Below are positions 44,811-58,742 of a stretch of 64,000 bases of DNA, piece by piece. A program made the position numbers and the translations under genes. Where the stretch lies: positions 122,261,866 to 122,325,865 of the forward strand of contig OV884011.1 in assembly GCA_930367205.1 (NCBI GenBank). Reading direction: 5' to 3'. The DNA is from Acanthosoma haemorrhoidale (lineage: Eukaryota > Arthropoda > Insecta > Hemiptera > Acanthosomatidae). The notes beneath the pieces are model-generated. The model was not told the origin of the DNA, searched no databases, and saw only the letters and a program-made list of their open reading frames with translations. The stretch's first letter is position 1, and each line of letters starts with the position of its first letter.

Positions 44811-45683
44811 AAGGAAAGAGATCTTTTTATAATTTCAAGTCGTGTGTTCAGAACAAGTGCCTATGCATTACAAGAGTTGTTTTCATATAGGCAATGAAAC
44901 AACTTACATGTTACTATACAAATACAAAATTAGCGCTTAAAATTCCCATTAAAAAGTCAATTAAAACATAATTTTGTTTTGCATTGTACACTATTATTTG
45001 CCTTTTACTGTGCTTACACGGCATATCTTTGTTCTAAAGGTTTTCATTAACATGATTGTTCTGTTTATTTGTGTTTTTTTTTTATCAATATTTGGTTTTA
45101 AAAAGAAATGATTTTTTTTCTTTTATGTGAGAAAAAGTTCAACTTTGTTGTTTCATCTTTTCTTCTATAAATAATATTTTTTTAATTGACCATTGGATTT
45201 AATAAAATAAATCAAAACAAGCATTAAATAAATATAAAAGAATTAAAGAAATAGGCAAAAAAACTTTTTTTTTCATATCCTCTTTATGTCTCCATTAATT
45301 TTATTTACATTTTAACAAAATATAGATTCTACAAAAAATTGTGTCTATTTACAAAATTGCATTTCATGCTTGTTATAGCATAAAGAATAATAAATACCTA
45401 GTGTAGCCTAGCTATATTTTATACATTTTTTGTGCGGATATACATAATATTTTTCGGTTATAATCTGATGTATATAGTAAAATTGAAAAACCTATTTTAA
45501 TACTAATAAAAACATAAACTTATTATGTTCTGGTGTTAAGTATATTAAACTGTGACTTGAACAGAACAAAAATTAATAGTAAACGAAACAACATGTTATG
45601 TTACTTATATTTATGTTGTGGGCATTTATACCCTTATTCATCTTATTAACTTGAGTAATTGGTTGATGATTTATTTATTTCAG

Positions 45684-45745
45684 ATGGGCAAGAGAAGTAT
45701 CAAGTGTTACTGAAACAATCTGAGACCACACATACTGCTTCTTAG
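45684..45745 (+). CDS. gem/CP2 terminal coding exon
   Basis: The exon begins after TTTATTTCAG. The leftover G of the previous exon plus AT gives Asp, followed by 'GQEKYQVLLKQSETTHTAS' and stop TAG (45743-45745). The last strand 'DGQEKYQVLLK' corresponds to the 'NDSYHIILK' end of vertebrate CP2 proteins, extended by ten residues. The phase fits exactly. Confidence 0.88.
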
Positions 45746-48390
45746 ATCATCTAAAAACTGCATAGTTATTTATAATATTATAATATTTTTATGAAACATA
45801 ATTTTATACTATTCATGTTACATTATTTTTACGTCTCAAATTGCTGCTTTTGCTTATTTTCTAAAATTTAGTTAAAATATCATTCAAGAGATTTGTATTG
45901 CTTGTTAACAAGCTATTATCAATAAGTGTTTATGGGTACTATTGTTCTTTTTGGATCCAAAGATTTGTATTGTTTGTTAAACGCTTTGACTGTACCTTTT
46001 GTTTTATTTTTATTGTTGATTATTGCTTATTTTAGGGAGTAAATTTGTTTTAATTTCCTGTAGAGGTTATTACTAAAAAATCATTTATTGGATAGCAGCA
46101 TACAGTAAAATATTTTATTATCAGTCATATATTAGTTGGCTAGTAGTTGTAGAAAATTAATGAGGTAATTTATTTCGGTAGATAAAAGTCTAAAACCATT
46201 AATTAATCTGGTATAAATATTTATTATTATTTTTTTTAAAGTAAATAATGACAAAGTGTACCTTTTTTTTTTTTAAGTCATTGAAGAAAATTTTTATTTT
46301 AATATAATTAATGATTAGTTAAAATAATATTCATTAACAATTAAAATGTTTTTAACTATATTTAGAAAATGCACAGTAAAATGTTACTCAGTTTCAAAAT
46401 TAGGGATCTGTCTAAAATGTAATAGGTAAGTGTAAGTAATATTTATAGGACTAACTCTCTTAATCCCTTTTTTGTTTTAATGATTTTTTTTGTTTAGATT
46501 GATTAAGAATCAAATATTTATTATTTATTAAAAAGGAAAATTTTATTAATAAGACATTTATAATGACTTATGTATTATATGAAACAATTTTACAATTAAA
46601 GCCAAGATGTGATTATTCTGTCAATTTGGGGCAGAATTATACCCATAGCAAAATATTATATTTGCCAGCTGTAAGCTGATATCTATGATGAAAAAATCGG
46701 ATGTGTGATGATTGAATTCACTGTAATTCTACTTCTACCTGTTACTTCAGGTTGTGACGATTTGTATTAATTCTTAATATGTAATGACATATTAAGTCCA
46801 ACAAAGCTAAGACATACCATGTTTTAATATTAAATATGAAGATTAAGATCTATCTATCCTATTGTCTTATATTGGCCTCTAAAATATATACTATTATGAT
46901 TAGTGAATTTAATCATACTGTCGATTAGCGACATGTGCATGTATTTGATTTGCTACATTATTATTATTATTATTACTATCCTAGTTTAGTTAGTTGCTCT
47001 TCAAAATTTATAACAATAGTATTATTTATGTATAACTATGCATATCTATTATACATCAATTATAATTAGTTTATGATCGACATAGCTTATTCATTGACTT
47101 AGCTTAATTACTTTATACTCATAGGGATTATTCTGATTTCAGTATTTTTTATTAATACATGCCATATAATTAATAAATTTTATTGATTCAAACATTTTTT
47201 TTTTCATCACTTGCGAATGATGACAAGTTTTTTTTCTTAAATACTGTTATTCTCATGATTTTCTCACCCAGTAGTGAGTTGTAGGGGAGAATAGCCTGCA
47301 GGTTTTTGCTTTATTATTCTATTCCATTTTAAAGTTAATGTTATTTTTTCCTTATAGTGTAATTTAGATAATATGGTGTAGATACGCTTTTTATAGTACA
47401 AATAATGATGCCTAGAGGTGTATTTCTGTACAATTTTTTTAAGATAATAAATTTGAGATTTTTAATAATTAAAATATAGTCTGTTGTTCAGTAAATGCTG
47501 TTAAGCTTTAATTTTTGAACTGAAGTACTCTAGTAACTGATGACTTATTGAGGGAACATACCTTGGTTAAGAACAAAACCTCCAATCTCCACTTTTTTTG
47601 GAAACTTAGGTTTTTTTCTATTAATTGTTTGTTATAGGTAAGCTTTGAGCTTAATGTATTTAGTAGTCGTGTCTTAAAACAATAAAATGTAAACTAGAGA
47701 TCATTGGTTTTGATACCCACTCGTTTAGGTATAAAATATTACAGATATACTTGTTATTAATTATATGATTTTATTTAATGCATATTTACTGTTACACCTT
47801 TTCTGTAGGGAGAAGTTTTTGTTGAACCTCATTATCATGTTGCCAAATTATAATTTTATATAGTAAAATTTATTTAACCATTGTTAAGTTTGTAATGTTT
47901 TTAACTTTGTATGTCATTCTATACTATATTATGTTATTTAATTAATTAGTTTTAGAATTAAAGTAAAACTATTATAATTATGAATCATGTCCTAACATCA
48001 GTTCGACTAACATAAAAAGTTATTTATGTGTGTGCAATTGTTTTGATTCTGCTATTTGAAAATATATTGAGGTATGTAAAGAACTTTTATTATTGTCCTA
48101 AAAAAAGTTATGTTGAATTGACTTTTTATTCTTGTTATCAGCTTGATTACGTTTCATAAAACATGTGTTTGTGAATCGTAATGATCTGGCTGTTCACCAG
48201 CCTAGCACATCCAGTGATCATTGACATTATTCTGCCACTTTGAATTTCCATGCAAGTGCACTTTATCTGTGCTATTCTGTCATTTCCAGGGTGATCATTA
48301 TTCTCTTATCGGGACTTCTTAACTGTCTGTAGGCCAGTGAAAATAGGTGTTGGGCATTATTTTAATCGCTGTGTTTGATGGCAATAAAAG
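45746..48390 (+). other. Probable gem 3' UTR and downstream DNA
   Basis: No coding frame follows the stop codon. AATAAA polyadenylation signals occur at 47446-47451, 47681-47686 and 48383-48388, and no canonical signal is obvious close to the stop. A long 3' UTR of about 2 kb is therefore possible. A TTA microsatellite lies near 46960-46975. The true cleavage site cannot be set from the sequence alone. Confidence 0.4.
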
Positions 48391-48489
48391 TATCCTAGGT
48401 TTGCACCCTCCCACTACCAGTAATACTAGGGTGGAAGTCCCTAAAAACCTCAAAATTTTCAAACTTCTTAAATTTTTTTTAGTATAAAT

Positions 48490-49125
48490 CACTTAACTGA
48501 GCTTCCTAGCAAAATAACATGCCTTAGAAGGTTTAAAGTTAAAGAGCATTAAATTCTGCATTGAATCACTACCCATAATTTAAAATTTGACCTAGTTGAA
48601 CATTTGAAATTGACTACCAAAGGATGTCAATTTTTACCAACTTTGCTCTAAAATCCAATATTGTGACTTTCATATGTCTAGTATCAAAACAACATTTCTA
48701 AATCTAAAAACTGTTGAAGTAAAGATGGTTGAGCTTCAAATTATGTCTTCAGTCAGCATAAAACTTTCCAAATTTGGTCAAGTGTACTAAAAAATTTATT
48801 TAATGGTATTTTTAAATTTGTTGACTATGAAATCTAAAATTAGGATTTAATGAACTTGGTCTGTTGTTAAATAAAAAAAATTAACAGTAATGTAATATTT
48901 ACTATATACACTTCCATGATAGCAGGCATAGATGAAATCCATCTCATGAGGAGGCTCTCCATCACTTATGCCCAACATGGATAGCACAGTTTGGCCATTT
49001 TTTTGTTGTATACTTCAACTGGGTTGAATTTTAAATTGTGGGTAATTATTTGACAAAGAATTTAATGTTCTTTAAGCCTAGTTAGACCTTTTGGTCCGCT
49101 ATGAAGCTTAGTTTAATGATTTAAA
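48490..49125. repeat. Imperfect long inverted repeat
   Basis: The segment 48490-48600 matches the reverse complement of 49016-49125. Shared blocks include TTAAAG.ACATTAAATTCT and ACCCA.AATTTAAAATT, with matching flanks. About 410 bases separate the arms. This could be the end repeats of a small decayed DNA transposon or two inverted copies of one repeat. Confidence 0.55.
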
Positions 49126-52100
49126 AGCAACAAATTGTTGAAAAAAGTTTAAATATTTAAATGTCTTTTTCAAAGTTTTCTTTTGGGCAGTTGGATTAAA
49201 TACCACAATTATCAATAAAATGGTGTTAAAGGAATAACCTTTAAAAATTTCTGTGATAGTAGTCAACTCCTATTCTCAGAGAGTTAACAAAAGGCAATGA
49301 TGGTCCAGCTTAGAGCAATATAGTCACTACCTGGGAAGGATATACTAGTCAAGTTGGCAGGCACCTTGATGGAAACCAGAAGACACATCCAATGGAAATC
49401 CAAGTCTTTCCCTTTCGCCAATATTTGTCACAAGAAAATCTATGCCCGTATATCTAACACAACTTTCCTTAAAACTCCTATCCTAGATCCAGCCGTCGAC
49501 ATATCTCAGTATCACTAGGAGATTTCCAAATCAGAGAAAATCTCTTATTTGTCTCCTGTCAACAGTTTACACTGAGGTTGGGTTAATCTAAGATTTATGT
49601 ATTCGTGTTCACTGAGGTGCAATAATGGCATGTATTTACATTTTATTATACGCAGATGTAAGGCTTATGTGTATATTATTTAATCAGGTAACCCTCCAGC
49701 TATGTGATATATTATTAATTATTTAAAACTATATTTAGTGTAAGTATGCAATCTCATATTGACTTTAAGGCCAGGGAATATCTCTACAGATAAATAATCC
49801 CCTAATGCATTCTAAAATAGGAATGCTTCATCATAAAGACTTGCCAACGGCTATTTCTTTAGAAAAATACTTTTAAAATATTGTAATGTTATTCTTAATG
49901 TTAAAAAATATTAAAGTTATTTTGATTTATAACATATAAGGCAAGATAAGAGATAGCGGAGGTAAGAACACAGACCAATAGGGACAGACAATGACAAGAA
50001 ATGTGTGGAAGTGGAGAAAAGGGATATAAGGTGTCTGCGAAATTAACACGCCTATTACAAAAAGTAAGACAGCTACGGTCCGCCTTCATGAAGGCAACCT
50101 ACTTCTTCCTGCAGAGAAACTGCCCGATCACTACTCTGGGGACATCACGGCTAAAACAGGCGAGACATGTCACATTATTTTATATATATAATACTTACAT
50201 ATATTATAATTTTTAACAATAAAAAGACAGATGTAAGCATAATAGTAACAGCTTAGAATGCATAAATGTAGTACAAGGAGTCATTCACAGCTCATTATAT
50301 ATTATATTATTGCATACACACATATTAAAGGTATATACTAGATATATATATTGTATTGTATTGTTGAAAAATAATTTTTTTTTAAAATAGAAATATTAAA
50401 ACAAAAAATAATTAATAATAATAAATACAAACATAACGTAATTATTTGTATTAAGTTACAATCACCACCAAACCTTTGAACTGATTAATATCAATTTCCT
50501 TGAGAAATATATCAATTCAAATATTTAAGGCTACATTAACTTTTTGACCAAACTGAGCCAATCTTAAAAGTATCTATACTAATACTATTTCAATTTGGTT
50601 CATATGCAATATAAACATGAAATATTTTTAAAGAAACCTCAAAGGTATCATCTAAAAATAATGCACAATTTTGCAATTAAGCTGGTAATGGCAATTAGCT
50701 AACTAACAGGAAAACTATTTAACAGATTTACTTAAATAAAATCAAATTTACACTTGTTCTAAATAAAATTGAAAAGAAAGACATTGATTTTCTCCTTGTA
50801 GTATGAATTACAATCCACATTTATAGATTTGCTTTATCATTTAATTTTGTGGTTATTTATTTTTCAACAAGTTTTTTGTCAATTTTATTTTCAAGTTTTT
50901 CGATGAATTTATGAAATGGTTTGTCCATTTTTTTTTAATTCTTCGTTTAAGTTATCAAAGATCTTGTCCACTTTATCAAAACATTCGTCAAAATTATTTA
51001 TTAGTTGTTCCAAAAGAGTTCTCATTCTCAATTCTCTAACACCGTGATTTGTGGACTGAGTCACTTCAGTAGCTTTTTTCCACTAAGGGATGCTCACGCC
51101 TCCGTCAATATTCTAAACCTATTCCATCTATTCTCCGTTGTTTTTAGTTAACCTACATAAAATCAAAATACCTTTTAAGTGTTTGGTTGTCGTGACTCAT
51201 TATTGTTAAACAATCGAGCCTAGCCTCTTGGTCGCTAAAAATGAAAATGCCCCATGATGGTAGCTATTTTGCAGTGTTTTGTAAATTCACTAATAGATAT
51301 AAGAAAAAATAATAATAAGACTTTTGAAATCGTAATTTATTATACCTCAGGAGGGCATTGACAACCAAACATTTAACATGAAATAAATAAATTAAAATAA
51401 GACATCTACTGTTTTTGAGTTCACAAATTTTCCGACTCGACTTGTCTAGCTTCAGCTCAAGTTTTGTTGATCCTGACGCTCCAACTAATACTGCCTCAAT
51501 GGCCTGCATGCAGATTCTGAAAATCTGATGAGTTAGACTTTTACGTATAAGTATGGGTAAATACGAGGGTATTAAGAAATACGAAGAACTCATAAGAGGA
51601 AATATGACGTAGGAGGTAATGCGTATGCGATGATATAAAGGCCCTCACGATAAATATCTTTGACTATCTCAAACTCAAAGCCTCTCTTCTCAAGCAATTT
51701 TAAACTTTTTTTTTTTTGATTGTATTGTAAATTTTTTCAATTGTAATTGAAAAACAATTTAAACAACTGACAACTTCTCATTTAAAGAATCAATAAACAT
51801 CTGAACTCCCGGTCTCTCTCAGCTTCGTTTATAATTAAACCTTTTTATAATTTATTTTCTTTCTTTGAAATTACTCCATAAAAAATATAATAAATTTTCG
51901 TAGTTCATTAAATCATAATTATCAAGTTTATTTTGTTATTTGAATGTGGATAAGACAAAAAAGTTTTGTTTTATTATATTTATAAAACCTGATATTAGTC
52001 TTATGTGTAAGGTGGACTTTACCATTTGATTTATCTTCGTTTTATTAACTTTACAAATTATCGCCCACGTGGAAACACCATTGTATTAACTTAACAACTC

Positions 52101-52378
52101 TAAGAGGTTAAACATAGTCAAAGTATATTAATATTTTTCATATCGTTATAATATTTATTATAATGATTTTTTTAGTAGCAAATTATTTATTAGAATAAGA
52201 TTGTTTTGAAGAAAAGGATTTCCTGTTCAAATAATTTGATTAAGGCTAGGTTTTGACCCAGCCCAAGACCAGGTAACCTTGCTTTCTAGGGAGGTAGCTG
52301 AACCCTAGTCCTGGGTTTTGCCGGCAGATTCCGAATTAAGTTGCACTAGTTAATTGTTTCTGCAGCTTATTTAAACAA
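49126..52378. other. AT-rich intergenic DNA, no gene recognised
   Basis: No frame longer than about 110 codons is found, and none resembles a known protein. AT-rich simple sequence is common (50290-50420). Confidence 0.45.
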
Positions 52379-52380
52379 TA

Positions 52381-54305
52381 CAGTATAACAAGCTTACAAG
52401 CAGCTCGGTTATAAGGAAATCTCTGATAAAAGGTATAATATCAAGAGGAAAGGTCGGTCACCCAAGTGCATTCACCCGGTTATGAGACATAAACTACTTA
52501 AGTTTTTCAATTTTTTTTCGACAATAGACGTGAAAGCTAGACCGGGAATTCTCTGGAAAGAAAAATAACATGCCCTAGGATGGGCAACTACATTTTTACA
52601 CCCCATTGCCTCTCAGTATTTCTTTTTGAGCTGAGAAACATATTCAGTCGTTCTCGATTCAGTCAGTCATTGTTCTTGCGTGCTTCAGTGCAAACAGTTT
52701 AAAACGTCGAAGAGAAAGCCAAGGTTTGCTCCATGGAAGACAAAGTCAAGGTAATTAGAGAAATTGAAAGTGGTTCAAGCATCTCGAAAATTCAATATGC
52801 CACCATCAAATGTAACGAAGATTATTGCGAAGAAAAAATTAATCATTTAGGGCTTTGAAAAGAATCAATCAAACATGAAAAAACTAAAGTAAGATCTCAT
52901 TTTTATAACTTTCCTTCTTGTTTCGCTCATGGGTTTTACTAAGTTTTGCTCATAAATCTGTTCATAGGAAATGTGACAAAGACGACGTTGACGTAGTTCT
53001 GCTCAAGTCGTTTTCAATGCACTTGACATTAAATACGTTACTAACCGGGGCATTACTAAAAACGAAAGGTGACGACCTCGCTGTCAACCTGGGGCACCAC
53101 GATTTACGTTGTACAACCGGTGGCTCGAGGGTTTCAAGGCCATTCCGGCATAACATGTCGTGCTTGAAAAAGTCAGGAGAAGTGGCTTCTGTGTATGAGA
53201 GTGTTTATGGCGATTGGGTTACAGAGGTTTTGCCAGATATCCGGAGGGGATATGAAGAACGGCAAATTTAAATTGCAGGCGAGGCACGAGTTTTTTTTTA
53301 AGATCTGCCCCGATTAAATGCATGCCTTCCGAGGAGAAAAGTGTATCGGTGAAAAAAAATCAAAAAACCCGCCTATTATTAGTTTATATATTAGTTTGTG
53401 TCAACATGACGGGAACCTCCAACTCTTCAAGGCAACTCTTCTAGTCGACAACAGCACGGGCCACCCCAATATCAATTTGACGAATATCTGACTCATACAT
53501 CTACCACCAAACATAACGTCACGATTGCAGTCGATGGACCAACGAATGATCTGGTCGTTTAGGTCCTGAAGAAAAATGATGCAGGAAATCGTTCACTCTA
53601 TTGACAAAGGAAAAGGAGAAAAAAAGAAGATCAATGTTCTGGACGCCATTCTAAACTTCTATGATGCACGGATTAGTTTGTCTGAAGACACAGTAAAAAA
53701 ATCGTTCGCACACGCAGGGCTTGCATCGAATACCACCGACGTTGGATTTTAAGACACTTGTGAAGACGGGGAAGAAGAAAGGCTGAGGCATTACATCCTG
53801 TGGACTCTGAGGTCACAACAACCGAAATCCCGAACGATAGTGACATCGTTCAGAATATCCTGTCAAGGAACAACAAAAAATACCACAATGATGACGATGG
53901 GAATGAAGTTGAAGAAGATGAGCTGATGCTAAAAGCAATTATTATTAAAAGCAAACCTTCGAAACTCTGAGCAATTATTATTTGACCAATTGTATTCCAG
54001 AAGAATTTTTCCAAATTCATGAATTCATGAACTAGAACACATTTCCCTCCAAATACAATAAAAAATTACATCCTTCTTAAAATAAATAAATTCGTATGTA
54101 GATATGTATGTGATTGAAATGTTGAATACAATATATATAGTATATATATATAACAATTTACTAGTACTTGTTTAGATTTTATGATATTCAAACTTCCAAT
54201 TACGTACTGTATATTTTTTATTCCGGGGGGGGGGTATAAGAAAACTTGGATATTAGAAACAAATTCACTTGGTCCCCTCATATTTCTTAAAAGCGAGTTA
54301 TACAG
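52381..54305 (+). mobile_element. pogo/Tigger-type DNA transposon, decayed
   Basis: The left end starts CAGTATAAC and continues with CTCGGTTATAAGGAAATC (from 52402). The right end, as complement, starts CTGTATAACTCGCTTTTAAG. Both are flanked by TA (52379-52380 and 54306-54307), the target of the Tc1/mariner superfamily. Inside lies a + strand transposase relic. A 10-base G tract (54225-54234) lies near the right end. Confidence 0.75.
52700..53970 (+). pseudogene. Tigger/pogo transposase, inactivated
   Basis: Starting near ATG 52733, frame-shifted translation gives a CENP-B-type helix-turn-helix ('KVKVIREIESGSS', then 'RKFNMPPSNVTKIIAKKK'). A second DNA-binding helix region follows ('LAVNLGHHDLRC', 53075-53110). 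Later blocks include 'HNVTIAVDG' (53509-53535) and 'VLDAILNFYDARISLSEDTVKKSFAHAGL' (53638-53725), the C-terminal helix region of Tigger proteins. Many stops occur, and the DDE/D catalytic core between about 53290 and 53500 is largely unreadable. Confidence 0.7.
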
Positions 54306-54307
54306 TA

Positions 54308-57300
54308 CTATTAAAAACAAATACCCAACATAGATTTTTTTTTAGTGGATTTGCTTACCCAAAGAAACATGCTTCCTTCATCTGCGCAGACCTTACGATC
54401 TTTCTGTTTCTCATAGCTTTATATTTCCCGACCAGCTAGCTAAAGTACTTACTCTCAATGTACATTCTGTTTTGTAGATTAAGATAAGAAAGACCATTCT
54501 AAGATTTTTTATTATGATTATACACATTGTTCCAGCGTAGTAAATTTATATCAATTAAGTATATATAGTTAGTTATTTGATGGCTTCATCCATGTTCTAA
54601 TAACCATGTCTTTAGAATTATCTTAATTTGTAATTACTTTTAAGCGGAACGGTTTTATTTACTGCGTAGAAGAAGCATTTGAAAGGAAAGGGGTAATTTT
54701 TTGTTTCTGTTTAAGAATAATTTTTCACCTATCCCTCCATAAGATTTAAGGGTGATAAGATTAATAAATTGCTGGATTAGATTGATAAATTCAATTTTCA
54801 TATGTCTCAATTCATTGGTACTATCGTAAATAGAACGTACATGCGGAACGTACATTGCAAGAATTAAGGTCACATTGAACCTCAAATAATAATAATAATA
54901 TATCAAAAATAGTATACGACAATTAGGAACGACTTCAGATCCGTCTTCCAATCTCACCAAGTGTTCCCCTCCAATAAGAGAACCTCAAAAATGTCATTTC
55001 CTGTCATACACGTAGGTAGGGCAAACTTCATGTAGCAAGTTCTAAGGAGACACTAAACAAATCAGAAAATTGTTGACAGCCGACAATTGTTTTATGTTAC
55101 TGTTATACGTCATTAAGAAAAACAAAACAAAGAAGTAAACATTGGATAATAGGTGCCCCTATTCCGAAGAGATGAGAAAATACATACAATCCGCCTTGAC
55201 CATCCCCCTGTGTCCATGTAGAACCAAGTATCCTATCTAAGCACTATGGATCGTAATCCTTTATTCTCCAGCAATTTCAGAATGGGATCATGAGAAAAGA
55301 CGTCAATCATACCTCTCTTAAGAAGTTAAAGAACCCGACCTGCACCCGTTTTTTGCTTCCTTGAAGCACCTGACACATTCAGTGATATACTATGACCACC
55401 CGTACCGTATCAATGGCAACAGACTGTCAGGGAAAATTAGGTTAAGATTTAGTTTTTATTGCTTGATGTAATGTCTGTGATAAATAAGGTGAGCACCATC
55501 ACTTTTAAAGATGTTTAATAAATTAATGTATAATCTACATCATTATACTTTTGTACAAGCGCAGATTACAATGTGTAAAAATAAGAAATTGTATAAAATG
55601 TAGCCTAGCTACAGGAAATGTAATGAACGAATTGTAAATAGATTCATTTGTTGAACCTATATTGAATTATTCAATGATTTTTTTTTAACAAGGGTATATG
55701 AAATAGAAAAATAAAAGAAATAAATAACCTTTATCATGATACAACTTTGGTGTTTATACTTATATCAGCATCATCCATTTTTGTACATCCATGCAAACCG
55801 AAAAATAATGTAATCTATTCACTATCATCCTAATGGAACCAGTCCATCCCTATGCCCCATGAGTTTCCCTCAGATTGATGAGATTCTCAGATAGAAGAGC
55901 ACAATCATGGCATAATGAGACACATAAAAAGAACAATTCACAAGCCTTGTTGCGCTCAGAAAACTTCACGCTTATAGGAAGAAGGGGGATTTAGGACAAA
56001 GCTCTGGAAATAAGACATAATATAAAACAACAAATATCGGCTAAACCAAAACATTGAAGGTTCCCCACAGGCAATGTCTTTCCTTAGGATCCTTTAGGAA
56101 TTTGGTTATTGTGTATTCCCATTATTCCAAACAGAAGGCAGAAAAGCCGTCCTAAGCCACCTTGAGCCTCTACTTCATGTAGTAGCCTCCATCCGACGGG
56201 TACTTTCTAAAGGTCAGACAAGCCTTGGACCTCCTCCTGTGGCCTGGCAGAACCAAGTAGCCTATTCAAGCTCGGCAGAACAGTGAGCTTTTGCTCATTC
56301 ATCCTTTGAGTTCTAGAAATCTTGTCTCTGTCCTTCTTCTTCAGCTACCCCCTCCCCATTGTATTAATAAACTATACTGTAAATTGTGCATTTTTTCTGA
56401 TTTTTTTTTTTATTAATAAAGTGTTTTTAGCTCTTTACCGTTGTTACTGGGTGGATTTTAGGATATCCACATCCGGCAAAACGTAGACGTAGTCTTGCTC
56501 GTGGACTTGCCTTTACGCAGACCTATTTTATAATCGAGAACGGACATTAAAGTGTTCAAAATCTAAGAAATGGTGGAACACTGCGTGAATATTAAGAGTA
56601 CGCCGTCACAGGATGGTACTGTAAGCCACAGACGCTGTATAAGGAAGTAGTCATTGGTATATTCTAACTTACCCCAATGAATGTAAAAGATCAGTCCAGA
56701 AAATCTAACTAATTTACCATTATGTCCACTCATGATTACAAAGTAAACATTGAACTAATTCGATTTCCTTAGAACAACTGGCATTTATAGCCGTTAGGTT
56801 TAACACCCGCAAAACTGCAACTAACCAAGGAACCAACCATTTTAAGAGGTGTGGTGGGGGTAGTGGCGTGGAGGGGGTACCTGTTGGCCGGGGACCCTGA
56901 ATCGACCAGTACTGCTGGCTAACTGAGGCACACAGGGCCAGTTCATAGCACCTACTCACGCACAGGTAACACCAACATCAACCAGTTTTCATTATTGCAA
57001 TATTTGATTTTTTTTTTTAGAGGGAACTCTGCATATCCTGCGTCATTGGAAAGGTAGATATATCTCCTACTATCCTACTATCCAAGTCGACTTGACCGCA
57101 TTAGGGACGAAACTGTAAACAAACTATGTAGTAGTGTGATTAGCCGGGCTACGCGCAACGCTACAGCCGTATCCATACAAGAGAATCAGGAAATAGTCTA
57201 ATACAAAAGTGAATGCAATTGATTACAACTGTTAGCTGTAGAGAAATGTTGGGATCACAAATTGTTACACAACATTCCACCCCCTAGTACAGTATAAACA

Positions 57301-58725
57301 TTTCTATGTTTGTTAATTTTTAACTTACTATTAATAAAATCTGCATATTATTCGTTCAACAGTAAAATAAACAAAATTAGAACAAATATTTTCATGCGAT
57401 TCGTTCCCGGAATACATCTAGTACATACTTTAGAAAATAGTTGCAATTTATACCTATATCACTAGCGTTATTATAATGATACTATTGTTACAGTTCAAAA
57501 ACCACAAACTTGAGTTAATTCTTGCAGGTTTAATTCAAGCTGTAGCATTTACTTAATTCCTGTCTGCTATTTTAATATGTTAAATGCTCTGTTCATCTAC
57601 ACATGCAACATAAATAACGAACGTCTAATCATACACTCGCCCAGTCACTTACTGGAATCCTAAGCATCCCTGAAACATATTATAGTCATATACGTTTTTT
57701 AAACACGATTGTGATAGATGTTGATATGTTTGAAATATTCAATTTTCTGTTCAGAGTTGATATGTCATACTTAAAAGTGGTTCTTTAATTTGCCAATATT
57801 TAATATGTGGAATTATAAAGAAATCGGACATATCAACATCTCCCATAACGCCACATAAATCACTCAATAAAATGAAAGTTTTTATATAATGATTAGTCAT
57901 GTATGTATATAGTCACATAAAAATAGACCGTTTAAGTTAATAAATTCTTGAAAATTTGCAAATTTGGGCTAAAATATATCTTTTAAAAAAACATTTAACA
58001 TTCCAGTACAAAAATAGCCTCTATGATAAGTCCAAAAATTATTTAAATATTTTGTTTGTTAAAAAGAGAATCATACATTACCATTTGGTACCAAAATTTA
58101 ACAGTTTGCCTTGTTCCCTGTAAAGTTGTGATTTTCGGACTTACGTGGTATTAAGCGACGCATTGTTTTCACTAACCATAACATGGGGGTTACTAACACA
58201 TGTTTTGGTGTAATAAATATGATCATTTGTATATTTTTATTAATTTAGTCATGGAATTATTGTATTGCATATTCATTTATTTTTTAACCGATATTCTTGC
58301 GTTCGGTTATTTATTTTCATTGGTAAAGCAACCAACCAGTGGATCAACCAACCACATCAATCGGTTGACTATCAGTACTTGTCATAATGTAAGTCTAAAG
58401 TAAACTTTGTGACCAACTAAGTAGCCTTTCAAAAGTAATTAGTTTCTTTAACGAGAAATTCATTTCTTAATTAGCGTGCCTGAAACACTTTCCGAATGGG
58501 AGAAGTTTTTAAGATTACCCATTTTTATTTTTATGAGACCCCTGCGTCATTTTTACCTGGTATTTTACTGCGTATTGGCATGACAGACGGCGAATACGAC
58601 GTAATCAATTAAACTGTATCACCAAAAAAACAAATATTATTATATTATGCCCATATTTTAAAATTTAGAAGATTTTCTACTCTTAAAAAAAAAATGTAAA
58701 AACAACAAAAAACAAAATTATTATT
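54308..58725. other. Intergenic DNA with a low-copy repeat, no gene recognised
   Basis: Two stretches, 55192-55245 and 56213-56263, share a core AGAACCAAGTA.CCTAT with similar flanks, which suggests an old dispersed repeat. A GC-richer minus-strand frame at 56720-56959 (79 codons) has no recognisable domain. The rest is AT-rich and unassigned. Confidence 0.4.
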
Positions 58726-58742
58726 TATAAAGTAAGTTATTT
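58726..58742. repeat. Left target-site duplication of internally deleted LINE
   Basis: The 17-mer TATAAAGTAAGTTATTT occurs here and again at 59739-59755, exactly flanking the LINE remnant. Confidence 0.85.

Larger units (their letters stand above)
41897..45683 (+). other. Last gem intron, carrying nested transposons
   Basis: The intron contains an older LINE remnant interrupted by a piggyBac element (42600-44641). The rest, particularly 44820-45660, is AT-rich without recognisable features. The acceptor TTTATTTCAG lies at 45683. Confidence 0.7.

Noticed and set aside
56720..56959. 79-codon minus-strand frame in a GC-richer patch
   Set aside because: Proline-rich composition follows from the local GC content. 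I see no motif or gene structure.
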